This document shows positions 5,852 to 14,555 of a DNA stretch of 64,000 nt, in pieces; the first letter of the stretch is position 1; every line of letters begins with the position of its first letter. Origin of the DNA: DATBMA01 sp036555105 (lineage in GTDB: Bacteria; Actinomycetota; Acidimicrobiia; Spongiisociales; ZC4RG35). Where the stretch lies: positions 1 to 64,000 of the forward strand of contig DATBMA010000023.1 of assembly GCA_036555105.1 (NCBI GenBank). The letters run 5' to 3'. Made by a program: the position numbers and the translations under genes. Below the pieces are notes generated by a model. That model ran no database searches. It saw only the letters and a list, made by a program, of their open reading frames with translations, and had not been told where the DNA came from.

Positions 5852-6352
5852 ATGTCGGTGAGAGCTCTCCGTTGTCATAAGCGCGCCATCACCTCCGGGA
5901 TACTGGGCCTGGCTCTGGCGGCGGCCTCATGCGGATCGTCTTCCACCGACGTACGCGACGGCCGTTATGTCGTTTATGTCCATGGTGGAGGGGTGGCCCC
6001 TTCAGACCTGGCGGCTCAGCTGACAGGGAGCGAGCTGACTCTGGCGGCGGGTGGGGAGTCGGCGGTGTATCAACTGGCGGAGTCGGAAGCCAGGTTCCAG
6101 GTCTGTGCGTCCAACGAGGACGAGCAGGCGGTGCTGCTCCTGGATCCCCCTTCAGTCCTGTTGCCTGGCATGGGTATGGAGCGAGCCGGCCTGCACGGGC
6201 CTTGCGTCGATGGTGATCCCTACCTGATCCATCTGGTGGATCTAGCCGTCACCGACGTCAGCTCCCCGCTGCAATTTCCCAATTCAGTGGCGTTGTGCGA
6301 GGAGGCGAGCACCGGGTGCCCGCTACAACCGGTGGAGACGACCGGCGGCTGA
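5852..6352 (+). CDS. Putative lipoprotein (166 aa)
   Basis: A basic N-terminus, a hydrophobic stretch (ITSGILGLALAAASC) and a lipobox LAAASC predict cleavage before Cys27 and anchoring to the outer face of the membrane. The mature part is about 140 residues with four further Cys (VCASN, GPCVDG, ALCEEA, GCPL) that could form two disulfides. No family was recognised. A TATCAT -10-like hexamer at 5821-5826 is followed by a roughly 20-nt leader without a clear Shine-Dalgarno. It stands alone between the DUF1648 protein and SulP transporter genes. Confidence 0.75.
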   Translation: MSVRALRCHKRAITSGILGLALAAASCGSSSTDVRDGRYVVYVHGGGVAPSDLAAQLTGSELTLAAGGESAVYQLAESEARFQVCASNEDEQAVLLLDPPSVLLPGMGMERAGLHGPCVDGDPYLIHLVDLAVTDVSSPLQFPNSVALCEEASTGCPLQPVETTGG

Positions 6353-6399
6353 CGTCGATGTTTGACTGATCGGATGCCAGAGCGGCAGCAGGTCGGATA

Positions 6400-8076
6400 G
6401 TGACCGGCCGGAGACCCGGCGCCGTGGCTCGCTGGTGGGCACGCACCAAGCCGCAACCCGGCACCTTCCGAAGCGAGCTCCTCGCCGGGCTCCCCGGCGC
6501 TCTCGGCAGTGTCCCCGACGGGATGGCGTCGGGTGTCCTGGCCGGCGTGAGCCCAATACATGGCCTCTACGCCAGCATGGCCGGGCCGATCGGGGGCGGG
6601 CTGGCGTCGAGCACGCAGCTGATGGTGATCGCCACCACGAGCGCTGCAGCGCTCGCCTCCGGATCTGCGATCGCCAGGCTCGATCCCCAAGGGCGCGAAT
6701 CGGCGATCGTCCTCTTGACCTGGATGGCGGGAGCGTTGATGGTGGTTGCCGGCCTACTCCGGCTGGGAAGGCTCACCCGCTTTGTTTCCTATTCGGTGAT
6801 GCTGGGGTTCCTGACCGGCGTCGGGTTCAACATCATCTTCGGCCAGCTCCCCGACCTGGCCGGCGTCGCCGCCCAAGGCAGTACCTCGGTGGCCAAGGCG
6901 ATCTTCGTGCTTACGCATCTGGGCGAGGTCCACCTGGCTTCGTTCCTGACCGGACTTGCCACTCTGGCAATCCTGTTCGGGGTCCACCGCACCCGGTTTC
7001 GCTCCTATGGCGCGCTCTTGGCATTGATTGTCCCGACGGTCATCGCTGCCCTGACCAATGCCGAAGTCGCGATCGTGTCCGATCAGGGTGAGATCCCGGC
7101 TGGACTCCCATTGCCGGCTCTTCCCGACCTCTCGGCCTTCAGCCTCGATCTCCTGGCCGGCGCCGTGGCGGTGGCCGCCATCGTCCTTGTGCAAGGGGCG
7201 GGTGTGGCCGAGGCGGCTCCGAATCTCGACGGCTCACGTTCCAGATCCAACCAGGACTTCATGGCCCAGGGAGTCGGGAATCTCGCCTCGGCCGCCTTCA
7301 AGGGCCAGCCGGTGGGGGGCTCGGTAGGGCAGACCGCCCTCAATCGGGCAGCAGGAGCGACTACCAGGTGGGCGTCGATCCTCTCCGGCGTTTGGATGTT
7401 GTTGATCCTCGTGTTCTTCGCCGGGCTGGCGGGGACGATCGCCATGCCCACGCTGGCTGCAATCCTCATCTACGCCGCGATCGGATCGTTCAAGCCCGGG
7501 GAGATCGCGACCATCTGGCAGACCGGCCCCAGCTCGCAGATCGCGATCGTGACGACCTTCATCAGTACGCTTTTCGCACCCATTGCGCTGGCGGTGCTGA
7601 TCGGTGCCGCCCTGTCGATGCTGCTGCAGGTCAACCGGGACGCGCTCGATCTCACCCTCCGACGAATCGTGCCGGAGGATGGACGGTTTCGAGAAGAGGT
7701 ACCGCCGAAGCGGTTGGAGACCAGGACCGTGACGATGCTCGACATCTACGGGAGCCTCTTCTTCGCCGGGGCGAGGACCCTCGAGGTCAACCTCCCCGAC
7801 CCGATCGGCAGCGAGAGGCCCGCGGTCGTCGTCCGGCTCAGAGGCCGCACGGCTTTGGGAGCTACGGCTCTGCGGGTGCTGTCGGTGTATGCCGAGCATC
7901 TCGATCGGGTCGGAGGACGGCTTTACCTGTCTGGTGTGGATCCTGAGCTGGTGACCCAGTTCGAGCGCACTGGCATCGCCGACACCGACGCCATGGTCCT
8001 TTTCGCGGCGGGGGAGTACCTCGGCGAGTCGAGCATGGCCGCCTACGAAGCGGCTGAGCGATTCGTCGCGGGCTGA
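6400..8076 (+). CDS. SulP/SLC26-family anion transporter with C-terminal STAS domain (558 aa)
   Basis: The N-terminal region (ELLAGLPGALGSVPDGMASGVLAGVSPIHGLYASM) is the SulP signature; GPIGGGLASSTQLMVIATTSA and later conserved stretches continue it over about 12 membrane segments to residue 415. The last approximately 130 residues (VTMLDIYGSLFFAGARTLEV...) form a STAS domain. The family moves sulfate, bicarbonate or dicarboxylates; substrate is not assignable. The GLQGAGVAEAAPN segment (LVQGAGVAEAAPNLDG) and NLASAAFKGQPVGGSVGQTALN are conserved family blocks that line the anion site. The start GTG 6400 lacks an obvious ribosome binding site. Confidence 0.9.
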   Translation: MTGRRPGAVARWWARTKPQPGTFRSELLAGLPGALGSVPDGMASGVLAGVSPIHGLYASMAGPIGGGLASSTQLMVIATTSAAALASGSAIARLDPQGRESAIVLLTWMAGALMVVAGLLRLGRLTRFVSYSVMLGFLTGVGFNIIFGQLPDLAGVAAQGSTSVAKAIFVLTHLGEVHLASFLTGLATLAILFGVHRTRFRSYGALLALIVPTVIAALTNAEVAIVSDQGEIPAGLPLPALPDLSAFSLDLLAGAVAVAAIVLVQGAGVAEAAPNLDGSRSRSNQDFMAQGVGNLASAAFKGQPVGGSVGQTALNRAAGATTRWASILSGVWMLLILVFFAGLAGTIAMPTLAAILIYAAIGSFKPGEIATIWQTGPSSQIAIVTTFISTLFAPIALAVLIGAALSMLLQVNRDALDLTLRRIVPEDGRFREEVPPKRLETRTVTMLDIYGSLFFAGARTLEVNLPDPIGSERPAVVVRLRGRTALGATALRVLSVYAEHLDRVGGRLYLSGVDPELVTQFERTGIADTDAMVLFAAGEYLGESSMAAYEAAERFVAG

Positions 8077-8106
8077 GGCGACGTCCCAGGTGGCACACTG
8101 CAGCCG

Positions 8107-9024
8107 ATGAGGGGCCGGATCGTCCTTTCCTGGATCATGGTTGTGCTTGTCGGGATGACCGTGCCGCTGTCGTTGGCAGCGCTCTGGGTGCGATCGGAGC
8201 TGCTCAACACCGAGCGTTACGTGGCCACCGTGGCCCCGCTGGTCGACGACCCCGCCATCGTCGAGGGTGTGTCCACCAGAGCAGCGGGCGCCCTCACCGA
8301 GGCTCTCGGGGTAGGGACCAGGATCGAAGACGCCCTGCCCGAAGTGGGTGCAGTCGTGGGACCGGCCCTGGCCGACGCCTTCAACGGCTGGATGGAGGGG
8401 GTGGTCGCCCAGGTGCTGGAGAGCGACCTGTTCGCTCGGGTGTGGATGGGCGCCAACCGAGCCGCCCACCAGGCGTTCGTGCGGGTGGTCACCGGGCCCC
8501 ACGAGGGCGGGGCCGCCACGATCAACGAACAGGGAACCCTCGTGCTGGATCTCAACCCGGTGTTTGCCATGGTGAAAGACCGATTGGCCCAATCCGGGTT
8601 CACCGGTCTGGACCGGCTATCGCTCGACAACCTGAGTCTCCAGTACGAGCTGTTCACGCTCGAGGCAATCCCCGGCGCCAGGAAGGCGGTCGAGACCCTG
8701 CAGACCCTGGCCTGGGTGCTTCCCGTCGTCGCGATCCTCGCTGCGGTGGCGGCGACCATGACCGCCGGCAAGCCCCGTATCTGGATCCGGCGGGTGTTCG
8801 CAGCAGTGGCCATCGGGTCGCTGGTCCTGTGGCTGGTGCTGGCCTGGGTCGGGTCCTCTTACCTGGCCGACACGCCGGCGGCGGCGGCCGCCTTCGAGAC
8901 GATCGCTTCCCTGCTGTTGACTGCAGCGAAGGTCGCCACCGCAATCGGGGTGGTCGGTTGGCTGGTGGCGCTCGTGTTCCTGCGGCCCCGCGCAGCCGAA
9001 GTCAGCGGGGTGTCCCCACCCTGA
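8107..9024 (+). CDS. Integral membrane protein, actinobacterial type (305 aa)
   Basis: One N-terminal transmembrane helix (SWIMVVLVGMTVPLSLAALWV) is followed by an extracytoplasmic region of about 180 residues beginning LLNTERYVATVAPLVDDPAIV. Three more helices follow near residues 203-221, 232-254 and 271-293. The TERYVxTVAPLxxDPxV block is common in actinobacterial membrane proteins of unknown function. The gene's 3' end overlaps the convergent patatin gene by 23 nt, leaving no room for a terminator. CACACT, 7 nt before ATG 8107, could be a weak -10. Confidence 0.78.
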   Translation: MRGRIVLSWIMVVLVGMTVPLSLAALWVRSELLNTERYVATVAPLVDDPAIVEGVSTRAAGALTEALGVGTRIEDALPEVGAVVGPALADAFNGWMEGVVAQVLESDLFARVWMGANRAAHQAFVRVVTGPHEGGAATINEQGTLVLDLNPVFAMVKDRLAQSGFTGLDRLSLDNLSLQYELFTLEAIPGARKAVETLQTLAWVLPVVAILAAVAATMTAGKPRIWIRRVFAAVAIGSLVLWLVLAWVGSSYLADTPAAAAAFETIASLLLTAAKVATAIGVVGWLVALVFLRPRAAEVSGVSPP

Positions 9025-9961
9025 TGAGATGGCGCTCGATCGGGCGCCAGACCTCGGGGTGAGTCAGAACCCGCTTCATCCCCCTCAACGCCCGGATGAA
9101 GGTGGGGACGGCAGAGTCGGCATCCATTGGATTCGGCCTCATGGCCGCCAGCGTGGCCGCGGTAGGAGTGATCACCACCACGTCGCAGCTGGGCCAGGCG
9201 GAGCGGATCATCGCCACCTCCTCGTCGAGATATCTACGGCCCACCCGGTCGAACATGCGCTCGTGGAACCAGGCGCCACGCCTCTCCAACTCCGATGCCA
9301 TGGGGGCGAATATGAGGACGAGGTCGAGAGGGGCGTCGCTGCCGAGCACGAGGTCGGCATTGGTCCCCGAGACGATCCCACCGTCGACGTATAGGCGGTC
9401 ATCGATCCGAAACGGGCGGAACAGCACCGGTATCGCAGAGGAGGCGGCGACGGCGTCGGCCAACCCGACATCGGGGGCGTCGATCGTCCCGAATGGGACA
9501 CGCCGCTTGGCTGCCACGTCATAAGCCACTACCACGGTCGGGCTGTGGGGCCAGCTCTCGGCCTCGGCACCCACCTGCTCCCTTACCCAATCGGCGATGC
9601 CATTGGCGTCGAACCTTGCTGGGGAACCAAGCAGCAATGTGAGGCCCGGGTTGCGAATCCCGGCGAGCAGCCCATGACGCACCCATGTGGTCGGGTGTAC
9701 ACCAGGCCGCGCCCGATACACCTTCTCTCTGATCCGCTCGGCCACCGCTTCCCGCTCGTCGGTCGGCAGGACGAGTGCATCGAGGTCGAGGCGCCCATGA
9801 CGGGCGAGCGAGGCAACGAAGGAGCCGGATGAAGTTCCAACGATCACATCGGCCTCATGAGGAGTCCAGCCGGTCGCCAATTCGAGCGCCATCAATGAAG
9901 CGATCTCGAAGGCGGCACCGGTGATGCCCCCTCCACCGAGCACGAGCCCTACCGCACTCAT
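9002..9961 (-). CDS. Patatin-like phospholipase (319 aa)
   Basis: Oxyanion hole GGGGITG (residues 9-15), nucleophile motif G42-T-S44-S-G46 and the catalytic DGG (in LYVDGGIVSG) form the complete Ser-Asp dyad of patatin-like acyl hydrolases. The role may be lipid turnover. I use ATG 9961 (MSAVGLVLGG). An upstream in-frame ATG at 10012 would cover the mshD start and add 17 unlikely residues. The start is 26 nt from the divergent mshD start and has TAGGCT 10 nt upstream. The 3' end overlaps the convergent membrane-protein gene by 23 nt. Confidence 0.9.
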   Translation of the reverse strand: MSAVGLVLGGGGITGAAFEIASLMALELATGWTPHEADVIVGTSSGSFVASLARHGRLDLDALVLPTDEREAVAERIREKVYRARPGVHPTTWVRHGLLAGIRNPGLTLLLGSPARFDANGIADWVREQVGAEAESWPHSPTVVVAYDVAAKRRVPFGTIDAPDVGLADAVAASSAIPVLFRPFRIDDRLYVDGGIVSGTNADLVLGSDAPLDLVLIFAPMASELERRGAWFHERMFDRVGRRYLDEEVAMIRSAWPSCDVVVITPTAATLAAMRPNPMDADSAVPTFIRALRGMKRVLTHPEVWRPIERHLIRVGTPR

Positions 9962-9987
9962 ACCTCGAGCCAGCCTAGGTATCGGAG
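9962..9987. promoter_or_regulatory. Compact divergent promoter between the patatin gene and mshD
   Basis: The two start codons are only 26 nt apart. The palindromic core CCTAGG carries TAGGTA (9976-9981) reading toward mshD, 6 nt before its ATG. It also carries TAGGCT (9977-9972, minus strand) reading toward the patatin gene, 10 nt before its ATG. Two overlapping -10 elements and two leaderless transcripts are implied, probably mutually exclusive. Confidence 0.5.
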
Positions 9988-10902
9988 ATGCACAAGCTGC
10001 GACCATGTGCACTCGTTACCTTCTGTCCGGTGGAGCTGCGCCCGGCCACGAATGAGGATCGCGCCGCCCTGACCGCCCTGGCCCATCGAGTCGCTTCGGC
10101 AGACGGCCTGCCGGCAGTGGGGGAGCACCTGATCCCCGATCTCGACGAAGCCGACCTGGGCGGCGGCATCTTGGCTTGGGAAGGTGCAGACCTGGTGGGT
10201 GCGGCAGTGCTGGTGGATTTGATCGACCCGGGTTGGTGGGGCCTCGAAGTGATGCTCGACCCCGACCACCGTGGTGAGAACCTGGTGGCGGCGCTGGTCG
10301 ACCGGGTGCTGGAGGGGGATTCTCTAGAGAGTGGAAAGGGGGTCAGGGCATGGGCGCACCTGGATCTGGTCGCATCTGCCCTGACCACCCGGGGATTCAG
10401 GCAGAGACGTGCAGTCCAACAGTTGGGTCGGTCCCTGCCGGCAAATCCACCTGAGGCGGTAGCCGATGTGTCGTGGGATCCCTATCGGGAGGGCGATCTC
10501 AGTGATCTTCTGGGCCTGCACAACCGGGCTTTTGCCGGAGGGGGTGGAGCGGAGGGCTGGACCGAGGTCGAGCTGAGGCGTCGAATGGGCCTCCGATGGT
10601 TCCGGGCTGAGGGCCTCATCATCTGCAAGCAGGAAGGGACGCCGATCGGTTATTGCTGGACCAAGCGGCACAGTTCGGCGGTCGGGGAGATCTATGTGAT
10701 CGCGATCGATCCTGGTGCCGCCGGCCGGGGCTTGGGAAGGCAGCTGTTGCGACGAGGCCTCGAGCACCTGACGGGCGAGGGCTGCGAAAGAGCGATCGTC
10801 TACGTCGACGACCAAAACCGGCGAGCGATCACCCTATACGAGTCGGAAGGGTTCACCCTCAATCGGACCGAGCGTGTCTTCGAGAGGGCGACGAGCGCCT
10901 AG
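9988..10902 (+). CDS. mshD: Mycothiol synthase-like tandem GNAT acetyltransferase (304 aa)
   Basis: Two GNAT domains lie in tandem: a degenerate N-terminal one (residues about 10-140) and an intact C-terminal one with GEIYVIAIDPGAAGRGLGRQLL as acetyl-CoA loop and IVYVDDQNRRAITLYESEGF after it. WTKRH before GEIYVIAIDP is characteristic of MshD. MshD acetylates the cysteine of desacetyl-mycothiol in the last step of mycothiol synthesis. Other msh genes are not in the window. The start is uncertain: ATG 9988 fits a leaderless promoter; GTG 10030 would give a start nearer the first conserved strand. The last 4 nt overlap the convergent 65-aa gene. Confidence 0.82.
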   Translation: MHKLRPCALVTFCPVELRPATNEDRAALTALAHRVASADGLPAVGEHLIPDLDEADLGGGILAWEGADLVGAAVLVDLIDPGWWGLEVMLDPDHRGENLVAALVDRVLEGDSLESGKGVRAWAHLDLVASALTTRGFRQRRAVQQLGRSLPANPPEAVADVSWDPYREGDLSDLLGLHNRAFAGGGGAEGWTEVELRRRMGLRWFRAEGLIICKQEGTPIGYCWTKRHSSAVGEIYVIAIDPGAAGRGLGRQLLRRGLEHLTGEGCERAIVYVDDQNRRAITLYESEGFTLNRTERVFERATSA

Positions 10903-11096
10903 CCGAACCTCCGAAGGCAGCCGGGGCAGCGGGAGTCTTCCGCTCTGGTGGACGTGAAGCACCATGGGCATGGAAGATCGTCGTCGCCCGGGTCCACCGT
11001 CAACTGCAAGATCGGTCCGGGTGAGTCACGCCTGCGGCCGCGCGCCAACGCGACCAAACCACCGGTGGCGGTGACCGCCAGCAACGCTTCGAGCAC
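10899..11096 (-). CDS. Small membrane-anchored zinc-ribbon-like protein (65 aa)
   Basis: GTG 11096 has a GAGGAGGAG ribosome binding site upstream (minus strand). The N-terminus MLEALLAVTATGGLVALA is a membrane segment followed by RGRRR. The C-terminus CPWCFTSTRAEDSRCPGCLRRFG contains two CPxC pairs 12 residues apart, a likely zinc ribbon. It converges on mshD with a 4-nt overlap. No family name was recognised. Because it carries both a ribosome binding site and a structured Cys pattern it is very likely a real gene. Confidence 0.65.
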   Translation of the reverse strand: MLEALLAVTATGGLVALARGRRRDSPGPILQLTVDPGDDDLPCPWCFTSTRAEDSRCPGCLRRFG

Positions 11097-11203
11097 GCCT
11101 CCTCCTCGTCCTCGCCTGCTGTCGAGCGTAAGGCTGGGCAGGCGCGGATTGGTGGATTTCGCGTTCTAGCCAGGATTCGCGTGAACCCCGAGGGCGAAGG
11201 AGA

Positions 11204-12046
11204 TCAGGCGGCGCCGACTGCGTCGGCCAGCGCGGCTCCGAGGGGGGCGAGGTCGTGAAGCCTCCCGTCACGGTTCTCGGCCGCATCGAGCATCAACATG
11301 GCGGCGTGGTAGGCGATCCAGGGCTGCAGCCTGTCGGTCGAACCGCTGTAGCCGTAGCCGCTGCGGAAGTCTTCCGCCGCCTCGTCTCCGAGCTTGCTCT
11401 GGAGGCGCCAAGAGGCCAGCGACAGGTCCCATTCGGGCGGGGCAAGCGTCGCCCACTCCCAGGCGATGAGGGTCACCTTCCCGTCCTCGTTGATGAGGAA
11501 GCGCTCAGGGGTTGGACGGGTGTGGGCGGGACGTGCCGGGCTCGGCTGCGGTGGCGGGGCCTCGGCCGCGGCATCGAGCACGCTCTGGTCGAGCCCCAGA
11601 CGGCGCCGAAAACGCCCAAGCCGCTCGATGGTCGACAGGTAGTGGTTCTCCACTCCCGAGCCGATCCCCTCCTCGAGGTTGGTGATCTTGGCCTCGGTGT
11701 CGTGGACCCCGCGCAGGACCTGGCCGGCCCGCTTGAGGATCTCGGCGTTGTAGGGAAGGCTGGCAAGGCTCCACGTCCCGGCATCGGTCATCAAGAGCCA
11801 AGAGGTGCCGTCGACGTTGCCGCGGTGGAGGATCGCAGGCACTCCGGAGGTGCCGGCCAAAGCTTCGAGAGCGTGGCGCTCACGCCGCTCGCGCGAGACC
11901 ATCGGGTAGATCTTGAGGATGGTGCTGACGCCGGTCTCTTCGAGAAGGCGGTACACCGAATTGTCGGTTGTGCTGCCCTCGGTTCCGCTCAACCGGCGGT
12001 AGGTGGCGGTTCCCGAGATCGATCTGATGAGTGCTTCGATGTCCAT
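11204..12046 (-). CDS. Aminoglycoside phosphotransferase-fold protein, catalytically degenerate (280 aa)
   Basis: The layout follows APH-type kinases: a Lys in a beta strand (STILKIYP, K45), WLLMTDAG as hinge, LRGVHDTEA, and RFLINEDGKVTLIAWEWATLAPPEWDL as the catalytic/metal region. Canonical members have HGDxxxxN and IDWE there. Here the loop reads H175-T-R-P-T-P-E-R and the later motif is I194-A195-W-E, so the catalytic Asp, the loop Asn and the metal-binding Asp all appear replaced. A Pro/Ala-rich stretch (residues 163-173) precedes the loop. Family membership is good; loss of kinase activity is inferred. It is divergent from thrS, with a 78-bp spacer. Confidence 0.72.
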   Translation of the reverse strand: MDIEALIRSISGTATYRRLSGTEGSTTDNSVYRLLEETGVSTILKIYPMVSRERRERHALEALAGTSGVPAILHRGNVDGTSWLLMTDAGTWSLASLPYNAEILKRAGQVLRGVHDTEAKITNLEEGIGSGVENHYLSTIERLGRFRRRLGLDQSVLDAAAEAPPPQPSPARPAHTRPTPERFLINEDGKVTLIAWEWATLAPPEWDLSLASWRLQSKLGDEAAEDFRSGYGYSGSTDRLQPWIAYHAAMLMLDAAENRDGRLHDLAPLGAALADAVGAA

Positions 12047-12124
12047 GTTTGGCTCTCGGTATTGGGTGCGGGCAGGTGGCAGGCGCGGAGTACCCTGCCG
12101 GCTTCAGGCTAGCGAGTAGGACCC

Positions 12125-14059
12125 GTGGCACTAGACCTTGTGTATCCCGACGGGGCCACGGCCGCCTTTCCGGACGGAACTACCGGGCGATCCGTGGCCG
12201 CATCGATCGGGCGACGGCTCGCCCAAGCCGCGGTCGCAGTGAGGCTCGATGGCGAGCTGTTCGACCTCGACCGACCGCTCCCGGGCAGTGGGAAGTTCGA
12301 GGTGGTGACCGACACCTCCGACGACGGCCGTTCGGTCCTCCGCCACTCCGCAGCGCACATCCTGGCGCAGGCAGTACTGGGGCTGTTCCCGGGAGCCACT
12401 TTCGCAATCGGTCCCGCCATTGCGGACGGCTTCTATTACGACTTCGACATAGGGCGCCCCTTCACCCCCGACGACCTGGCGGCTATCGAGGCGCGGATGT
12501 CTGAGATCGTGGCGGGGGATCAGCCATTCGTCCGGGAGTCGGTGGGTCGCCAGGAGGCATTGGAGATCTTCTCCGACCACCCGTTCAAGCGAGAGATCAT
12601 CGAAGGGGTCGAGCCGGGCGAGGTCGACGACGGCTCCGAAGTCACGCTTTACCGAAACCTCGACTTCGTCGACCTCTGCAGAGGTCCTCACCTGCCTTCG
12701 ACCGGGAGGCTGGCTGCCTTCAAGCTCCTGCGCACGGCCGGTGCGTACTGGAGGGGGGACGAGAGTCGCCAGCAACTCCAGCGCATTTATGGGACGGCCT
12801 GGGAGAGCGAGAAGGCACTCGGCGACTATCTGCTGAGGCTGGAGGAAGCCGAGAAGCGCGATCACCGCCGTCTGGGGCCGGAGCTCGACCTCTACAGCTT
12901 CCCCCGTGCGCTCGGTCCCGGGTTGCTCGTCTGGCATCCGCGCGGAGGCATGGTGCGCAAGCTCATGGAGGACCACTCGCGCCGCCTTCATGAGCGGTTC
13001 GGCTTCGAGTTCGTGAGCACTCCGCACGTGGCCCGCGAGGAGCTCTGGGAGATCTCTGGCCATCTCGGCTACTACGCCGAGAACATGTACCCGGCCATGG
13101 AGGCCGACGACGGCGAGCGTTATCGGATCAAGCCGATGAACTGCCCAGGGCATATCCTCATCTATCAGAGCAAGAGCCGAAGTTATCGGGACCTCCCGAT
13201 GCGCCTCTCCGAGCTCGGCGCGGTCTACCGGTACGAACGGTCGGGGGTGGTGCACGGAGCATTGCGGGCTCGGGGATTCACCCAGGACGACTCCCATACT
13301 TTCTGCACCCGCGATCAGCTGCCGTCTGAGCTGGGGCGCCACCTCAAATTCGTCATGACCTGGCTGCGGGATTTCGGCTTCGAGGAGTTCGAGGCCGAGC
13401 TCTCGACCAAGCCCGACAATTCGGTGGGTGAGGCCGAGCTGTGGGAGGTTGCCGAGCGCGAGTTGGAGGCCGCCCTCAAGGATGCCGGCCTCGACTACCG
13501 GGTGGCCGCGGGCGAGGGGGCTTTCTACGGGCCCAAGATCGATGTGCACGTGAAGGATGCGATCGGGCGTAAATGGCAGATGTCGACGGTGCAGCTCGAC
13601 TTCGGTCTGCCGGAGCGATTCCAACTCGAGTACACGGCACCCGACAATCATCCGGCCCGGCCGGTGATGATCCATTGCGCCAAGGCCGGATCGATCGAAC
13701 GGTTCATGGGGGTCCTGGTCGAGCACTACGCGGGCGCCTTCCCGATGTGGCTGGCCCCGGTGCAAGTCACGGTGGTGCCGGTGGCGGATCGCCATTGCCA
13801 GTACGCCACTCAAGTGGCTACCCAGCTCCGCGAGGCCGGGCTCAGGGTGGAGGTGGACGGCGGTGACGACACGGTTGGCGAGAAGATCCGGCGGGCACTG
13901 ACCCATAAGACCCCGGCCGTGCTGGTGACCGGGGACAAGGACGAGTCGGCTGGGACTGTCGGGATGCGCAGGTACGGTGAGGAGGAAGAGCGGCGCGGCG
14001 TGAGGTTGGATCAGGCGATTCAGGAATTGACCGACTCTGCCCGATCGCCCGGGGACTGA
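12125..14059 (+). CDS. thrS: Threonyl-tRNA synthetase (644 aa)
   Basis: Full length with an N-terminal TGS domain (residues about 1-62), the editing domain with HSAAHILAQAV, and the class II catalytic core: RIKPMNCPGHILIYQ, motif 2 region YRYERSGVVHGALRARGFTQDD, and motif 3 near GSIERFMGVLVEHY. A C-terminal anticodon-binding domain (VVPVADRHCQYATQVATQLREAGL) completes it. It charges tRNA-Thr with threonine in the cytoplasm. The start is GTG 12125; no T-box leader or clear ribosome binding site is seen in the 78-nt divergent spacer. The stop overlaps the next start (TGATG). Confidence 0.98.
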   Translation: MALDLVYPDGATAAFPDGTTGRSVAASIGRRLAQAAVAVRLDGELFDLDRPLPGSGKFEVVTDTSDDGRSVLRHSAAHILAQAVLGLFPGATFAIGPAIADGFYYDFDIGRPFTPDDLAAIEARMSEIVAGDQPFVRESVGRQEALEIFSDHPFKREIIEGVEPGEVDDGSEVTLYRNLDFVDLCRGPHLPSTGRLAAFKLLRTAGAYWRGDESRQQLQRIYGTAWESEKALGDYLLRLEEAEKRDHRRLGPELDLYSFPRALGPGLLVWHPRGGMVRKLMEDHSRRLHERFGFEFVSTPHVAREELWEISGHLGYYAENMYPAMEADDGERYRIKPMNCPGHILIYQSKSRSYRDLPMRLSELGAVYRYERSGVVHGALRARGFTQDDSHTFCTRDQLPSELGRHLKFVMTWLRDFGFEEFEAELSTKPDNSVGEAELWEVAERELEAALKDAGLDYRVAAGEGAFYGPKIDVHVKDAIGRKWQMSTVQLDFGLPERFQLEYTAPDNHPARPVMIHCAKAGSIERFMGVLVEHYAGAFPMWLAPVQVTVVPVADRHCQYATQVATQLREAGLRVEVDGGDDTVGEKIRRALTHKTPAVLVTGDKDESAGTVGMRRYGEEEERRGVRLDQAIQELTDSARSPGD

Positions 14060-14538
14060 TGGACGGCATCGAGATACCCCGCGAGGTTGCGGACTCGGTC
14101 GACCTGCCGGGCGACCTCGACTCCAGCCAGGGTGGTCCCTATCGGTTTCCCGATCCACGCCGCCGTCGCATCTCGGCGGCGGTATTCGTAGTAGCGGCTG
14201 CGGTCATGTGGTTCGTGATCCCGGCCGGGGTCGGCCGAATGGTGGCGATCGTCATCGCCCTCGGGTTGGCAGCCTGGAATGCGGCCGGAGCCTGGGAAGT
14301 GAAGGTCGATCAGGGGCGGGCGCTCTCACTGGCTGCCCCCGCCGCCCCCTTTGCGATCGGCCAGATCTCGGCGGCGCTGACCTTTCATGGCCTGCGGGCC
14401 CGACCCCGGTGGCACGTTCTCATATATGAGGCCTCGGATCCGCCCCGTCACCGGGCGCTGGTGGTCATCGACGCCATCACCGCCGCTCGGCTGGGCGAGC
14501 CGTTGGTGGAGACGCTTGGTGGGGCCGTTCGGGCCTGA
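14059..14538 (+). CDS. Uncharacterised membrane protein coupled to thrS (159 aa)
   Basis: ATG 14059 shares its A with the thrS stop codon, implying translational coupling. The protein has an acidic N-terminus, then a polybasic turn (DPRRRRI), two hydrophobic segments (AAVFVVAAAVMWFVIPAG and MVAIVIALGLAAWNAAGAW), and a soluble C-terminal half ending PLVETLGGAVRA. It looks like a small two-helix membrane protein with a cytoplasmic domain. No family was recognised. A strong hairpin ends the unit 18 nt downstream. Confidence 0.72.
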   Translation: MDGIEIPREVADSVDLPGDLDSSQGGPYRFPDPRRRRISAAVFVVAAAVMWFVIPAGVGRMVAIVIALGLAAWNAAGAWEVKVDQGRALSLAAPAAPFAIGQISAALTFHGLRARPRWHVLIYEASDPPRHRALVVIDAITAARLGEPLVETLGGAVRA

Positions 14539-14555
14539 GACCTGAACACACCAAG

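Noticed and set aside
7234..8592. 452-codon minus-strand frame opposite the SulP gene
   Set aside because: His/Gly/Arg-rich shadow translation, overlapping two well-supported genes.
12047..12124. T-box leader before thrS
   Set aside because: The 78-nt divergent spacer is too short and lacks the T-box consensus TGGnACCGCG.
12131..14158. 675-codon open frame on the minus strand opposite thrS
   Set aside because: It mirrors thrS codons, has no family resemblance, and is typical of shadow frames in GC-rich DNA.
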